DNA of 64,000 nucleotides from Pseudomonas sp. PDM16. GTDB taxonomy: Bacteria > Pseudomonadota > Gammaproteobacteria > Pseudomonadales > Pseudomonadaceae. The position numbers and the translations under genes were made by a program. A model generated the notes under the pieces. It ran no database searches. It was given only the letters and a program-made list of their open reading frames with translations, and was not told where the DNA came from. How positions within the stretch are numbered: position 1 is the stretch's first letter; the number at the start of each line of letters is the position of its first letter. The stretch lies in the NCBI RefSeq assembly GCF_014851865.1, contig NZ_JACVAM010000004.1, positions 124,001 through 188,000 on the forward strand. Direction: 5' to 3'. Positions 1 to 7,777 of the stretch are shown here, one piece after another.

Positions 1-1538
1 TTGACGTTGGTGATGTCGGTGCAGATCGAGTTGTCCGGATACAGCGCGCCCTGGCCGTACTGCGTGCTACGGCCGTAGCGCACACCGTCCTTGCCCTCCA
101 GGCCGCCGATCCAGGTCATGCCGACCTCACCGATCAGGGTCAGGCGATCCGCGCCCATCACCTGATCGAAGAAGTGGGTGGCGGTGACCTGCGCCTGGGT
201 CACTTCCTTGCGCCGGTAACCGTAGATGTCCTGGTTGTTGCCGAGCGGGGTGTCGCCGGAGCTCACCAGCGGCGTGATGGGCGCGATGCCCACCACGGCA
301 GAGACCTGGTCGATCGGGTTGATCTGGATCGGCATGTTCGGCCGATAGCTGATCTCGCCAGCCAGGGTGGTGCCGGTTTCCAGGCTGGTGTTGAAGCTCA
401 GCCCGTAGAGGCGGATGTCCTCGGGAAATGCGGCGAAGTAGCGCGCGGTGCCCAGGCGATAGGCCTGTACCAGACCTTGACCATTGGCACTGCCGATGAA
501 GCCGGCGCAGCCCGGCCCGGGAATGCCCAGGTTGGCACACAGCTGCGGGGCGAAATCCAGGTTGGTGGTGTTCGGTCCGGTGGTGGTGCTGAAGTACGGC
601 TGGCGGCTGTGGTAGTTGATGAAGTAGCCGGCGAACTCGCTGTTCAGCTCCGGGGCGAACCAGCGTAGGGCCATGCCCCACTGGCCACCGTCGCGGGCAT
701 CGCGGTCGCCGCTGCGCGGCACCTTCACACCTTCGTCGGTGAGCAGGATGCCGAACGGGCTGAGCGCAGCCTGAGCCGCGGCATTTTGGTCGAGCGCCGG
801 GCCGTTGCGCAGGTTATCGCAACCCTCGGCGATCACGTCGGTCTGGGAGAAGAAGGTGCCGCAGTTGTCGACCACCGTCTGGTCCCACTCCAGCTGGTAG
901 AAGCCTTCGGCGGAGAGGTTGTCGGTGATGTTCTGCGACAGGTAGAACATATTCACCGGGATCAGACCCTCCTTGATCTCCGCGCCCGGGCGGCGGAAGG
1001 CAGCGACGTCCACCGGGTTGATGCTGTTGATGCCGCCGGGAATGAAGGTGCTCTCGCCCCAGCTCACCACCTGCTTGCCGAGGCGCACCGCGCCGGGCAG
1101 CTCGCCGATCAGGTAGTTGTGGTAGGCGAATGCGTCGAGCAGCTGCGCGCCGGCGGACTTGGCGCCTTCCTTGCTGTTGCTGTCGTCGATGTCCTTGTAG
1201 CCGCGGCTCTCGTCCTTGAGCTCGAAGTCGTACCAGTACTTGCCGCGCAGGAACACGCCGGTATCGCCGTGCTTGAGCTCCAGGTCGTGGATGCCCTTGA
1301 AGATCTTCGAGAAGGTCTTGCCCTGTTCGAAATTGCGCCGCCCGTCATCGCCGCTGCGGTAGATGATCAGCTCCTCGCTCGGGTTGCGCAGCGCCCAGCT
1401 GGCGCCGACCGAGAGGTTGGAGTCGAGCTGGCCTTCGATCTCGCCGAGCTGGAAGTTCACTGCGGCCGCGGGCATCGCAGCAAGGCTGACGGCGAGGGCA
1501 AGGCTGGCCTGCCGCCATGGGGGTTGAATGGGGTTCAT
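1..1538 (-). CDS. DUF1302 family outer-membrane protein (half-cluster A), 3' end outside window
   Basis: About 512 residues are visible and the C-terminus runs off the window. The ATG at 1538 follows AAGAGG and opens a Sec signal peptide of roughly 26 residues ending in MPAAA. The mature start (QLGEIEGQLDS, then SVGASWALRNP) and the blocks KIFKGIHDLEL, FLRGKYWYDFELKDESR and VVSWGESTF match the complete DUF1302 protein at 18710-20566 almost throughout, so the two are paralogues. DUF1302 proteins are predicted outer-membrane beta-barrels, usually encoded beside DUF1329 proteins in aromatic and steroid catabolic clusters. A channel for the pathway substrate is the likely role, by inference. It is last in this window of the minus-strand operon. 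A DUF1329 gene would be expected next, beyond the window. Confidence 0.85.
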   Translation of the reverse strand, partial: MNPIQPPWRQASLALAVSLAAMPAAAVNFQLGEIEGQLDSNLSVGASWALRNPSEELIIYRSGDDGRRNFEQGKTFSKIFKGIHDLELKHGDTGVFLRGKYWYDFELKDESRGYKDIDDSNSKEGAKSAGAQLLDAFAYHNYLIGELPGAVRLGKQVVSWGESTFIPGGINSINPVDVAAFRRPGAEIKEGLIPVNMFYLSQNITDNLSAEGFYQLEWDQTVVDNCGTFFSQTDVIAEGCDNLRNGPALDQNAAAQAALSPFGILLTDEGVKVPRSGDRDARDGGQWGMALRWFAPELNSEFAGYFINYHSRQPYFSTTTGPNTTNLDFAPQLCANLGIPGPGCAGFIGSANGQGLVQAYRLGTARYFAAFPEDIRLYGLSFNTSLETGTTLAGEISYRPNMPIQINPIDQVSAVVGIAPITPLVSSGDTPLGNNQDIYGYRRKEVTQAQVTATHFFDQVMGADRLTLIGEVGMTWIGGLEGKDGVRYGRSTQYGQGALYPDNSICTDITNV

Positions 1539-1552
1539 TGCGTGACTACCTC

Positions 1553-1560
1553 TTGTTCTT
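1553..1560 (-). promoter_or_regulatory. Candidate Hfq/Crc (CA) motif before DUF1302-A
   Basis: AAGAACAA lies just upstream of the AGAGG ribosome-binding site, in a leader reading ACAAGAACAAGAGGT. It fits the AAnAAnAA pattern bound by Hfq/Crc in Pseudomonas catabolic mRNAs. Confidence 0.5.
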
Positions 1561-1662
1561 GTGGGTTGGTCTGTTACGCGTTTTTCGGTTTTCCGGGCAT
1601 GAGCGAGCCTGTGGCCGGCTCCGGAGCGCCGGCCTGGGTAAGGCAGGATTGGCAGGTGTGGG

Positions 1663-2679
1663 TTAGAGGCGAATTTCCATCGCGTCCTCCCCGAGCGTGA
1701 TCTCGCCCGAGTAGCGTTCGGACATGCCGCTGAGGAACATCCTGCGGCTGATGAAGTTGGTCGGGCTGGGGATCAGGTGGGTCAGCACCAGGTGGCGAAC
1801 CTTGGCTTGCTCGGCCAGCTTGGCCAGCGCCAGGGTGTCGGCGTGGTACTCCAGCACGCGCACCGCCTGGGTGGCCTTGGCCTGTTGGCCGGTGCGCTGC
1901 AGCGCGGCTGAGCCCAGGTGGATCATCTGGCTGTTGATCGCCTCGTGGACGACCAGATCGGCGTCCTGCATGGCCGCCAGGTAGCGCTCGCTGACTCGGG
2001 TGTCGCCGCTGATGAACACCTTCTTGCCGTTGTAGCTCAGCAGGTAGCCGTAGGCTGGATCGACCGGGTGATGGTCGACGCGGTAAGCGTCGACGGTCAC
2101 GCCGCCCTGGTCATAGATGCGCTGCGATTCCTGGCCGGCGGCGAGGTTCACCGGGTGGGCCTGGGCGAAACCCAGCGCGCTGGCCACCGGTGGCAGGGCG
2201 TGCAGGTGACGGAACTGCACGTCCTCCTGGTAGGCCAGCTGCAGGCCCTGGACCACGCGCTCGACGCCGCTCGGGCCATAGACTTCGAACGGTGTTTTGC
2301 GGCCGTTGATCCAGGTGTGGTTGATCAGCCCGCCGAGGCCGTTGAAGTGGTCCGAGTGCCAGTGGGTGATGAATACGCGGGTCAGCGCCGCCAGTGGCAC
2401 ATGGTTGTTCTCCACGTTGCGCATGGCGTTCTCGCCGGCGTCGAACAGGAACAGCCGCCCGCCGGCGGACACCAGCGTGCAGGCCTGGCCACGTGGGGCG
2501 TTGATCTGCGGTGTGCCGGTGCCACAGAGAATCACGCGGATGCTGCCGTCGTCCTGGGTCAGCGAGTAGTCGGTCTTGTCCTTGACCTCGGCATCCATGA
2601 TGGCGTTCTGCAGGCGTTCGCAGCCGCCGAGGGTGAGGGCCAGCAGCGTGAGCGCTGCCATTCGGGTCAGGTGTCGCAT
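1663..2679 (-). CDS. MBL-fold (RNase Z-like) metallo-hydrolase, predicted lipoprotein
   Basis: 338 residues. The start at 2679 was chosen over the ATG at 2685 because AAGGA lies 6 nt upstream of it; the other ATG directly abuts the Shine-Dalgarno. Residues 1-20 are a lipoprotein signal ending in the lipobox LGGC (Cys20), so the protein is probably membrane-anchored on the periplasmic side. The metal motif THWHSDH is at about 105-111, followed by VDHHPV, an ISGDTR aspartate and a late LTHLIP histidine, so the dinuclear zinc site looks complete. The substrate is unknown; a hydrolysable ester, lactone or thioester of the pathway is possible. It lies 37 nt after the acyl-CoA synthetase gene. Confident as to fold, not reaction. 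Confidence 0.82.
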   Translation of the reverse strand: MRHLTRMAALTLLALTLGGCERLQNAIMDAEVKDKTDYSLTQDDGSIRVILCGTGTPQINAPRGQACTLVSAGGRLFLFDAGENAMRNVENNHVPLAALTRVFITHWHSDHFNGLGGLINHTWINGRKTPFEVYGPSGVERVVQGLQLAYQEDVQFRHLHALPPVASALGFAQAHPVNLAAGQESQRIYDQGGVTVDAYRVDHHPVDPAYGYLLSYNGKKVFISGDTRVSERYLAAMQDADLVVHEAINSQMIHLGSAALQRTGQQAKATQAVRVLEYHADTLALAKLAEQAKVRHLVLTHLIPSPTNFISRRMFLSGMSERYSGEITLGEDAMEIRL

Positions 2680-2688
2680 AGGCATTCC

Positions 2689-2699
2689 TTGTTGTTCTT
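2689..2699 (-). promoter_or_regulatory. Candidate Hfq/Crc (CA) motif before the MBL lipoprotein gene
   Basis: AAGAACAACAA gives two overlapping AAnAAnAA units directly before the AAGGA ribosome-binding site. A further AGAACAACGACAA stretch lies just upstream (to 2710). Confidence 0.55.
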
Positions 2700-2716
2700 G
2701 TCGTTGTTCTAGGTGT

Positions 2717-4618
2717 TCAGTTGATCCAGTCGATCTGGAAGCTGTAGCGCCCCAGCGCCTGGGCCAGGCCGTCGCGTTGCAGGCCCGCAGTGATCTGTGC
2801 GACCAGGCCGCGGCGGGCGTCCTGCACCACTTCCACGGGCAGCTCAGTGAGGCCCAGTTCGGCCGCCTCCTGGCGCACCACGCGGGCGATCTCGCGCTGC
2901 TGCAGGGCCGGTTTGAAGATCTTGCCCACCGGGGTGACCGGCAGCGCGTCGAGAATCTCGATGCGCTTGGGCACAGCCGCGCGCTCGCTGATCTGGCGGC
3001 TGGCAAAGTCGAGCAGTTCGGCGCTGTCGGCCTGCTGCCCGGCGGTGAGTTGCACATAGGCCACCGGCACCTCGCCGGCGTGCGCGTCGGGGCAGCCAAC
3101 CGCCGCCACCAGCGCCACCGCCGGGTGGCTCTGCAGCGCCTCTTCGATCTGCTTTGGGTCGATGTTGTGGCCGCCGCGGATGATCAGTTCCTTCTTGCGC
3201 CCAGTGAGCCAGAAGTAGCCGGCGGCGTCCTGGCGGCCGAGGTCGCCGGTGTTGAGCCAGCGGCGGCCGTCGATCTCGATCCATACGCCACGGTTGTGGC
3301 TGGCATCCAGGTAGCCGGCGAACACATTGGGGCCGTGGATGGCGATGATCCCGACCTCGTCGGTGTCGGCGTCGCGCAGGTACTTACCTTGCTCGTCGAG
3401 AATCAGCGCGCGCATGTCCTGGTAGGCCAGGCGCAGGCCGATGGAACCGATCGGGCGCTGGCCCTCCGGCGGGTTGCTCGACGAGACGCAGGCGCCCTCG
3501 GTCAGGCCGTAGCCCTCGAGGATGCGCACGCCGCTGCGCTGCTCGAACTCGCGGAACAGCTCCAGCGGCATCGGCGCCGCACCGCACAGCGCGTACTGCA
3601 GGCTGGACAGGTCGCGACCATCGATAGGTTGCTGCAGCAGCGCCGAATACACGGTCGGTACGCCGGAGAAGAAGTTGATGCCGAAGTGCTCGACCATCGC
3701 CCAGAAGCGTGCGATCACGCCATCGCCGCGGTAGCCCTGGGGCGTGCCGATGATCACCCGGTCGCCGTGGGTCCAGGGCATCAGCCCAGTGACCAGTTGG
3801 CCATTGACGTGGAACAGCGGCAGGCCGCAGAAAATCACCTGGCCTGGCTCGCGTGGCTGCAGGTTGGCGGCCATGGCCCAGGCATTGAACACTTCCGAGC
3901 CGTGGCTGCGGATGGCGATCTTCGGCAGGCCGGTGGTGCCGCCGGTGCAGAAGTACGAGGAGTGCTCCTCGCCACGGATCTGCCGGCCGCTGTTCAGGCG
4001 CTCAGCGGGCTGGCGCTGCATCAGGTTGCGCAGGTCATGGATGCGCCGGCCGCGCTGGCGGCTTTTTTCGCGCCAGGCCAGCCAGCGCAGGGCCAGGCCG
4101 GGCAGGGCGCCGACATAGGGCGCCATGCTGACCCAGACGACATCACGTACGGACGGCAAGTGGTCGAGCTGGCTGGCCAGCTTCGGCCACAGGTCGCTGC
4201 CTGGAGTTGGTGCTAGGGTCACCACCAGCTTGGCGTTGGCCGCGCGCAGCAGCTCGCCGATTTGCGCCGCCTCCAGCAGCGGGTTGATGGCCATGACGAT
4301 GCCGGCGGCTTCGCCACCCCAGATGGTGAAGTGGGTTTCCGGCAGGTTGGGCAGCAGGAAGGCCACCACATCCTTGGGACCGATGCCCAGTTCATGGAAG
4401 GCGTTGGCCGCGCGGGTGATGTCGGCGAACAGCTCGGCGTAGCTCCAGTCGTGGCTGTCGTGGAAGGCCTTGGCGTCGACGAAGAAGCTCAGCGCCGGGT
4501 CATCGGCATGTTTGGCCGCGCAGCGTTGTAGCGCGGCATAGGTGCTGGCCGGCAGGTTGTGCCGTTCGAGCGGGATGCTCTCGATGGCCTCGATATCGGC
4601 CAGGTTCTTGACCGCCAT
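2717..4618 (-). CDS. Acyl-CoA synthetase (AMP-forming, ANL superfamily)
   Basis: 633 residues. The ATG at 4618 shares its A with the TGA of the upstream FAH gene (TGATG), so translation is coupled; the long in-frame upstream extension is rejected. Adenylation motifs are complete: YFCTGGTTGLPK (about 222-233), YGLTEG, NTGDLG, GRKKELIIRGGHNIDP and the C-terminal VGKIFKP with the catalytic lysine. The enzyme should activate a carboxylate with ATP and CoA. A CoA ligase in an aromatic cluster suggests that the substrate side chain or a ring-cleavage product is handled as a CoA thioester. This fits the thioesterase gene at 14220 and the Old Yellow Enzyme gene at 10059. The specific acid cannot be read from sequence. 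Confidence 0.88.
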   Translation of the reverse strand: MAVKNLADIEAIESIPLERHNLPASTYAALQRCAAKHADDPALSFFVDAKAFHDSHDWSYAELFADITRAANAFHELGIGPKDVVAFLLPNLPETHFTIWGGEAAGIVMAINPLLEAAQIGELLRAANAKLVVTLAPTPGSDLWPKLASQLDHLPSVRDVVWVSMAPYVGALPGLALRWLAWREKSRQRGRRIHDLRNLMQRQPAERLNSGRQIRGEEHSSYFCTGGTTGLPKIAIRSHGSEVFNAWAMAANLQPREPGQVIFCGLPLFHVNGQLVTGLMPWTHGDRVIIGTPQGYRGDGVIARFWAMVEHFGINFFSGVPTVYSALLQQPIDGRDLSSLQYALCGAAPMPLELFREFEQRSGVRILEGYGLTEGACVSSSNPPEGQRPIGSIGLRLAYQDMRALILDEQGKYLRDADTDEVGIIAIHGPNVFAGYLDASHNRGVWIEIDGRRWLNTGDLGRQDAAGYFWLTGRKKELIIRGGHNIDPKQIEEALQSHPAVALVAAVGCPDAHAGEVPVAYVQLTAGQQADSAELLDFASRQISERAAVPKRIEILDALPVTPVGKIFKPALQQREIARVVRQEAAELGLTELPVEVVQDARRGLVAQITAGLQRDGLAQALGRYSFQIDWIN

Positions 4619-5715
4619 CAGCCTTGCACCACGCTGTTGCGCTGCACGCCGAGGTCGATCACGCCGTCTGCGCTGCGGATGCTGGCTTCCACCCGATCGC
4701 CGGCCTTGAGGTACTGGCTGCGGTCGGCCTGGGCCTTCATGAACAGCTTCCACTTGGTCGCTTCCGGCAGCAGTGCGGCGATGCGCTGCTTGCCCGGCGA
4801 GGGAACGGACAGCGCACAACCGGCCGGGGTGCCGGTGGCGATCAGGTCGCCGGCGAAGAAGTCCTGCACACCGGACAGCTCGCTGAGGGTTTCCGCCGGG
4901 CCGTAGACCAGGTTGGCGGTGCTGTCCTGCTGGCGCACCTGGCCGTTGACGGTCAGGCGCAGCTGCAGCTTCTTCAGGTAGCCCATGTCCTGCGGGCCGA
5001 GCAGGCAGAGGAACGGGCCGACCGGGCCGAAGGTGCGGAAGCTCTTGCCCTTGTAGAACTGCATCTGCGGGATCTGGATATCGCGCGCCGAGTAGTCGTT
5101 GACGATCACCACGCCGGCGACGAACTCGTGCAGGTTGGCCTCGGTCACCGCGACCTTGCTGCTGATGGCGCGACGCAGCACCAGGCCCAGTTCGATCTCG
5201 TAGTCGAGAAAGCGTACTTCGCGCGGTTTGATCAGTTCGCTGTCGGCGGCAACGATGCAGCTCTGCGCCTTGGTGAAGATCATGTTGAAGTGCTTCACGT
5301 CCGGGTCCATACCCGACTCGATCATGTGCTGACGGTAGTTGGCGCCCTGGCAAACGAACTGCTGGTCACGGGTCACCGGCGACAGCAGCTTGACCTCACC
5401 CAGCGTCAGCTCGCCATCCGGCAGCGCGGCCAGCTCCTCCAGGCGCGTACCGGCGATCAGCGCGCCGGTGCTGGCGAACTCGCCGGCAATGCGGCTGATG
5501 CGCTCGCCGCGGATGACACCCCACTGGCGTGTGTTCTGGTGTTCGAAGTGGACGACATGGACGGGCATGGAAGCGACTCCTGGTACTGCGGTGGGCCGCT
5601 CGCTGGCGGCGTTTTGTTGTTCCTGGGCGGCCAGGCTGGCCGCGGGTAGCAACGCTGCTGCACCGGCCAGCACGGCGCCGCTCTTGAGTAGATCGCGGCG
5701 ACTCCAGTGCGGCAT
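4618..5715 (-). CDS. FAH-family hydrolase/hydratase with predicted Tat signal
   Basis: 365 residues from the ATG at 5715. Residues 5-11 read SRRDLLK, a good twin-arginine motif, followed by a hydrophobic alanine-rich stretch to about residue 30. The C-terminal FAH domain is intact: acidic metal ligands in DYEIELGLV (about 171-179), Asp207 in NDYSARD, YKGKSF, and GTPAG. FAH members include fumarylpyruvate and acylpyruvate hydrolases, oxalocrotonate decarboxylases and hydratases, all acting on ring-fission products. A Tat leader on such a protein is odd. An ATG at 5568 (residue 50) has an excellent AGGAG 8 nt upstream and would make a cytoplasmic form beginning MPVHVV. The ATG at 5715 has a poor Shine-Dalgarno and lies 9 nt after the dioxygenase stop. 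Both starts are plausible. Confidence 0.8.
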   Translation of the reverse strand: MPHWSRRDLLKSGAVLAGAAALLPAASLAAQEQQNAASERPTAVPGVASMPVHVVHFEHQNTRQWGVIRGERISRIAGEFASTGALIAGTRLEELAALPDGELTLGEVKLLSPVTRDQQFVCQGANYRQHMIESGMDPDVKHFNMIFTKAQSCIVAADSELIKPREVRFLDYEIELGLVLRRAISSKVAVTEANLHEFVAGVVIVNDYSARDIQIPQMQFYKGKSFRTFGPVGPFLCLLGPQDMGYLKKLQLRLTVNGQVRQQDSTANLVYGPAETLSELSGVQDFFAGDLIATGTPAGCALSVPSPGKQRIAALLPEATKWKLFMKAQADRSQYLKAGDRVEASIRSADGVIDLGVQRNSVVQG

Positions 5716-5724
5716 GGCGTGGGC

Positions 5725-6816
5725 CTAGCCGAACATCCGCGCCAGCGTGACCAGCTTGCGCAGGGTCACATCCGGGCTGCGGCGCAGGTTGCGCAGCAGG
5801 GCGCGCACGGCGGCGAAGTTCATTACCGGCTTGGTAAAGCTCTTGGGCATGCGCTGGCCCCACTGCGCCATGGCCTCCGGGCTCACCGCGTGCAACTCGG
5901 TCGGCTGCTCGACGGTGAACAGATCGCCGTCGCAGTAGTGCTCGTGCTTGTCGCCCCAGGGGTCCTGCCAGTAGTCGAAGATCTGGCTGCCGAGAATGTG
6001 CCGGCCGATGCCCCAGGCATGTTTCCAGCCGCGCTCCTGCAGCACGCGTTGGCCCATGCCCACGGCGTCGGCATCCACCACCTCATAGGCGCTGTGGCTG
6101 TAGGCGGCCATGAAGCCCTGGGCGAGGGCCAGGGTGTGGTGGTCGGCCGGGGTATTGCCCAGATTCAGGCGCAGGAAAGTCACCGCCGGCGAGCCATCGG
6201 GCAGTACCTGCACGTCGCTGGGGATGAAGCCGAAGTGCTGGGTGTACCAGGCGCAGGTGGCCTGGTAGTCGGCCACCTCGAGCACCACATGACCGAGCTT
6301 GATGATCTCCGGCGGCGCAATGGGTGGGCGCTGCGTGGCATTGATGCGAGGAATCTCGTCGACCACGTTGAGCGGCAGTGCGGCGCGATGCGGTAGGGGC
6401 TGCACGCTCTGCTGGCCGAGGATCGCCTCGACCAAGAAGCCGGACGGGTCGGTAAGCCGCACGCATTCGCCGCCACCGGGCGTGCTCAGGGCTTCGATGA
6501 CCGAGGCGCCGGGCAGGGCGCTCAGGCGTTCGAGATCAGAGCGTTCGGCCACGAGCAGGCCGAAGCCGACGAAGCGCGCCTGGTCCGCCTGGGCGACCCG
6601 GTAGCAGTAGGGCGCCGAGCCGGTGCCGCGCAGATACAGGCAATTGGCATCGCGCCGCACCGGATGCAGGCCGAAGTCGCCGAGAAAGCGTGCCGATTTG
6701 TCCAGGTCTGGGCGTTCGAAGATCAGGTGGGCCAGCGCCTGGGCCTTCACCGTGGGCTGCGGATGGCGCGCCGGCTGGGCCGTGGCGAGCGTGGGTTGAG
6801 CGGTTTGCGCTGTCAT
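5725..6816 (-). CDS. Type I extradiol (VOC-fold) dioxygenase, half-cluster A
   Basis: 363 residues from the ATG at 6816, chosen because the upstream extension is unlike the family and the leader AGAACAACAATA abuts this ATG. It is a two-domain vicinal-oxygen-chelate protein. The C-terminal domain carries the iron triad in order: His in KLGHVVLEV, His in ADHHTLAL and Glu in DPWGDKHEHY. It should cleave a catechol-type ring next to the hydroxyls, giving a yellow semialdehyde or ketone. It is clearly diverged from the second dioxygenase at 23019, so the two probably act on different catechols or different rings. It sits second in the TetR-led minus-strand operon. Substrate unknown. Confidence 0.85.
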   Translation of the reverse strand: MTAQTAQPTLATAQPARHPQPTVKAQALAHLIFERPDLDKSARFLGDFGLHPVRRDANCLYLRGTGSAPYCYRVAQADQARFVGFGLLVAERSDLERLSALPGASVIEALSTPGGGECVRLTDPSGFLVEAILGQQSVQPLPHRAALPLNVVDEIPRINATQRPPIAPPEIIKLGHVVLEVADYQATCAWYTQHFGFIPSDVQVLPDGSPAVTFLRLNLGNTPADHHTLALAQGFMAAYSHSAYEVVDADAVGMGQRVLQERGWKHAWGIGRHILGSQIFDYWQDPWGDKHEHYCDGDLFTVEQPTELHAVSPEAMAQWGQRMPKSFTKPVMNFAAVRALLRNLRRSPDVTLRKLVTLARMFG

Positions 6817-6826
6817 TATTGTTGTT
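6816..6826 (-). promoter_or_regulatory. Candidate Hfq/Crc (CA) motif at the dioxygenase-A start
   Basis: AACAACAATAA runs into the ATG, giving overlapping AAnAAnAA units exactly where a ribosome would load. Confidence 0.55.
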
Positions 6827-6853
6827 CTCCGAGGCCTTTTTCGGGCAAAGCCG

Positions 6854-6880
6854 GGCCCTGCGACCCTGCAGAGCAGGGCC
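6854..6880 (-). other. Hairpin between TetR-1 and dioxygenase-A genes
   Basis: Perfect 8-bp arms GGCCCTGC and GCAGGGCC flank an 11-nt loop. There is no real T-run on the minus strand, so an attenuator or mRNA-processing hairpin is more likely than a full terminator. Confidence 0.35.
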
Positions 6881-6904
6881 GTTGGCATGTTCGATGAGTG
6901 CTGG

Positions 6905-7519
6905 TTAGGCCGCTGGTGGAAGGGCGGGCAACTCGGTGGTCGCCAGCTGGCGCGCCTCCTCGTCGCTTACGCCCAGAGCCTTGAGCACCAGTTCGGCGGT
7001 GTCGCTACCCGCTTCACGCCAGGCCTTGATGCCTTCGCCGACCAGAAACATGGCGCCCAGCGTGGTGCTGGAAACCAGTGTGATGACCGCGATCAGTTGC
7101 TCCTGGCGAAACTTGTAGCGCCCCTGTTGCAGTCCTTGCAGCAGGTCGGCAGTCGCCTGGCTGTAGAACATCTCGCGCAGCGAAGCGTCGCTCATCGCGA
7201 AGCGGTTGAGGAACGCGCCCCAATGGGGTTCCTCGTGCGTGCGGCGGATGAAAAAACGAATGCCGTTGGCCAGCCGCTCGGCAGGGTCCTGGAGGTCGGC
7301 AAAGCTCTTGCTGACCCGTACGTGCATTTCCTTGCTCAGTTGGCTGGCGACCTGCGTGAACAAATGGTCGATGGTTTCGACGTTGTTGTAGATGGTCCCG
7401 CGGGCAACACCCGCTTCCTGAGCCAGGTCACTGATGCTCACCTGGCTGACGCCGCGCTCGGCGAAGAGGCGGAGTGCGGCCTGGTGGATGCGGCGCTGGG
7501 CTGAGTTGAGAGATTCCAC
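6905..7519 (-). CDS. TetR-family regulator 1
   Basis: 204 residues from the GTG at 7519, which has GGAG about 9 nt upstream. The longer TTG-start reading is rejected because it would run through the predicted promoter and operator. The N-terminal HTH is typical: RRIHQAALRLF, SISDLAQEAGVARGTIYNNV. The ligand domain resembles that of TetR-3 (17857-18465) along its length (ANGIRFFIRRTHEEPHWG and SNGIRFYVRRAHEEHNWG), so the two are paralogues. It is first in the minus operon and divergent from the amidohydrolase gene at 7777. An operator-like site lies between its own -35 and -10, so autoregulation plus control of both divergent operons is likely. The effector is probably a pathway compound. Confidence 0.85.
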   Translation of the reverse strand: MESLNSAQRRIHQAALRLFAERGVSQVSISDLAQEAGVARGTIYNNVETIDHLFTQVASQLSKEMHVRVSKSFADLQDPAERLANGIRFFIRRTHEEPHWGAFLNRFAMSDASLREMFYSQATADLLQGLQQGRYKFRQEQLIAVITLVSSTTLGAMFLVGEGIKAWREAGSDTAELVLKALGVSDEEARQLATTELPALPPAA

Positions 7520-7551
7520 GACGTTAGGGCTCCAGGTTCCAGATACCTCAA

Positions 7552-7580
7552 ATTGAACACATGTGTCCAAAATTGGTCAA
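7552..7580 (-). promoter_or_regulatory. Predicted promoter and operator O1 of the TetR-1 operon
   Basis: -35 TTGACC (7575-7580), 17-nt spacer, -10 TTCAAT (7552-7557). The spacer and -10 contain the near-perfect dyad TTGGACACATGTGTTCAA (7553-7570, minus strand). This placement is typical of a repressor operator. Confidence 0.5.
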
Positions 7581-7695
7581 CGAAATTTTATTTTTATTCG
7601 CTTCTGATGCTGCGCTTATCTAATAAATAATTGAATTTAAACGAATATATTTTTTGCGGTGAGCGTTTCAGAGGAATATGCAGAAATTTGGGTAT

Positions 7696-7723
7696 TTGAT
7701 TTATTTGGACATTGGTGTTCAAT
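7696..7723 (+). promoter_or_regulatory. Predicted promoter and operator O2 of the amidohydrolase-A operon
   Basis: -35 TTGATT (7696-7701), 16-nt spacer, -10 TTCAAT (7718-7723), with TTGGACATTGGTGTTCAA at 7705-7722. This matches O1 at 15 of 18 bases in the same position relative to the -10. A further half-site AAGTGTTC follows at about 7733-7740. Confidence 0.5.
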
Positions 7724-7769
7724 TTTGTTCGCAAGTGTTCTGTTGCCTGAGGCAACGCCTGCGAGACAT

Positions 7770-7777
7770 AACAACAA
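7770..7777 (+). promoter_or_regulatory. Candidate Hfq/Crc (CA) motif at the amidohydrolase-A1 start
   Basis: AACAACAA overlaps the ATG. No strong Shine-Dalgarno is visible upstream. Confidence 0.5.

Noticed and set aside
1613..1634. GGCCGGC/GCCGGCC hairpin between the MBL and DUF1302-A genes taken as a terminator
   Set aside because: No T-run follows on the transcribed strand and the genes appear to be one operon; at most a mild mRNA structure.
2576..4216. 546-codon plus-strand frame opposite the acyl-CoA synthetase and MBL genes
   Set aside because: It crosses two well-supported minus-strand genes and its translation is low-complexity, as expected for a shadow frame.
4619..5353. N-terminal extension of the acyl-CoA synthetase to 878 residues
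   Set aside because: The extra part is read out of frame through the FAH gene; the TGATG junction at 4618 gives the normal 633-residue length.
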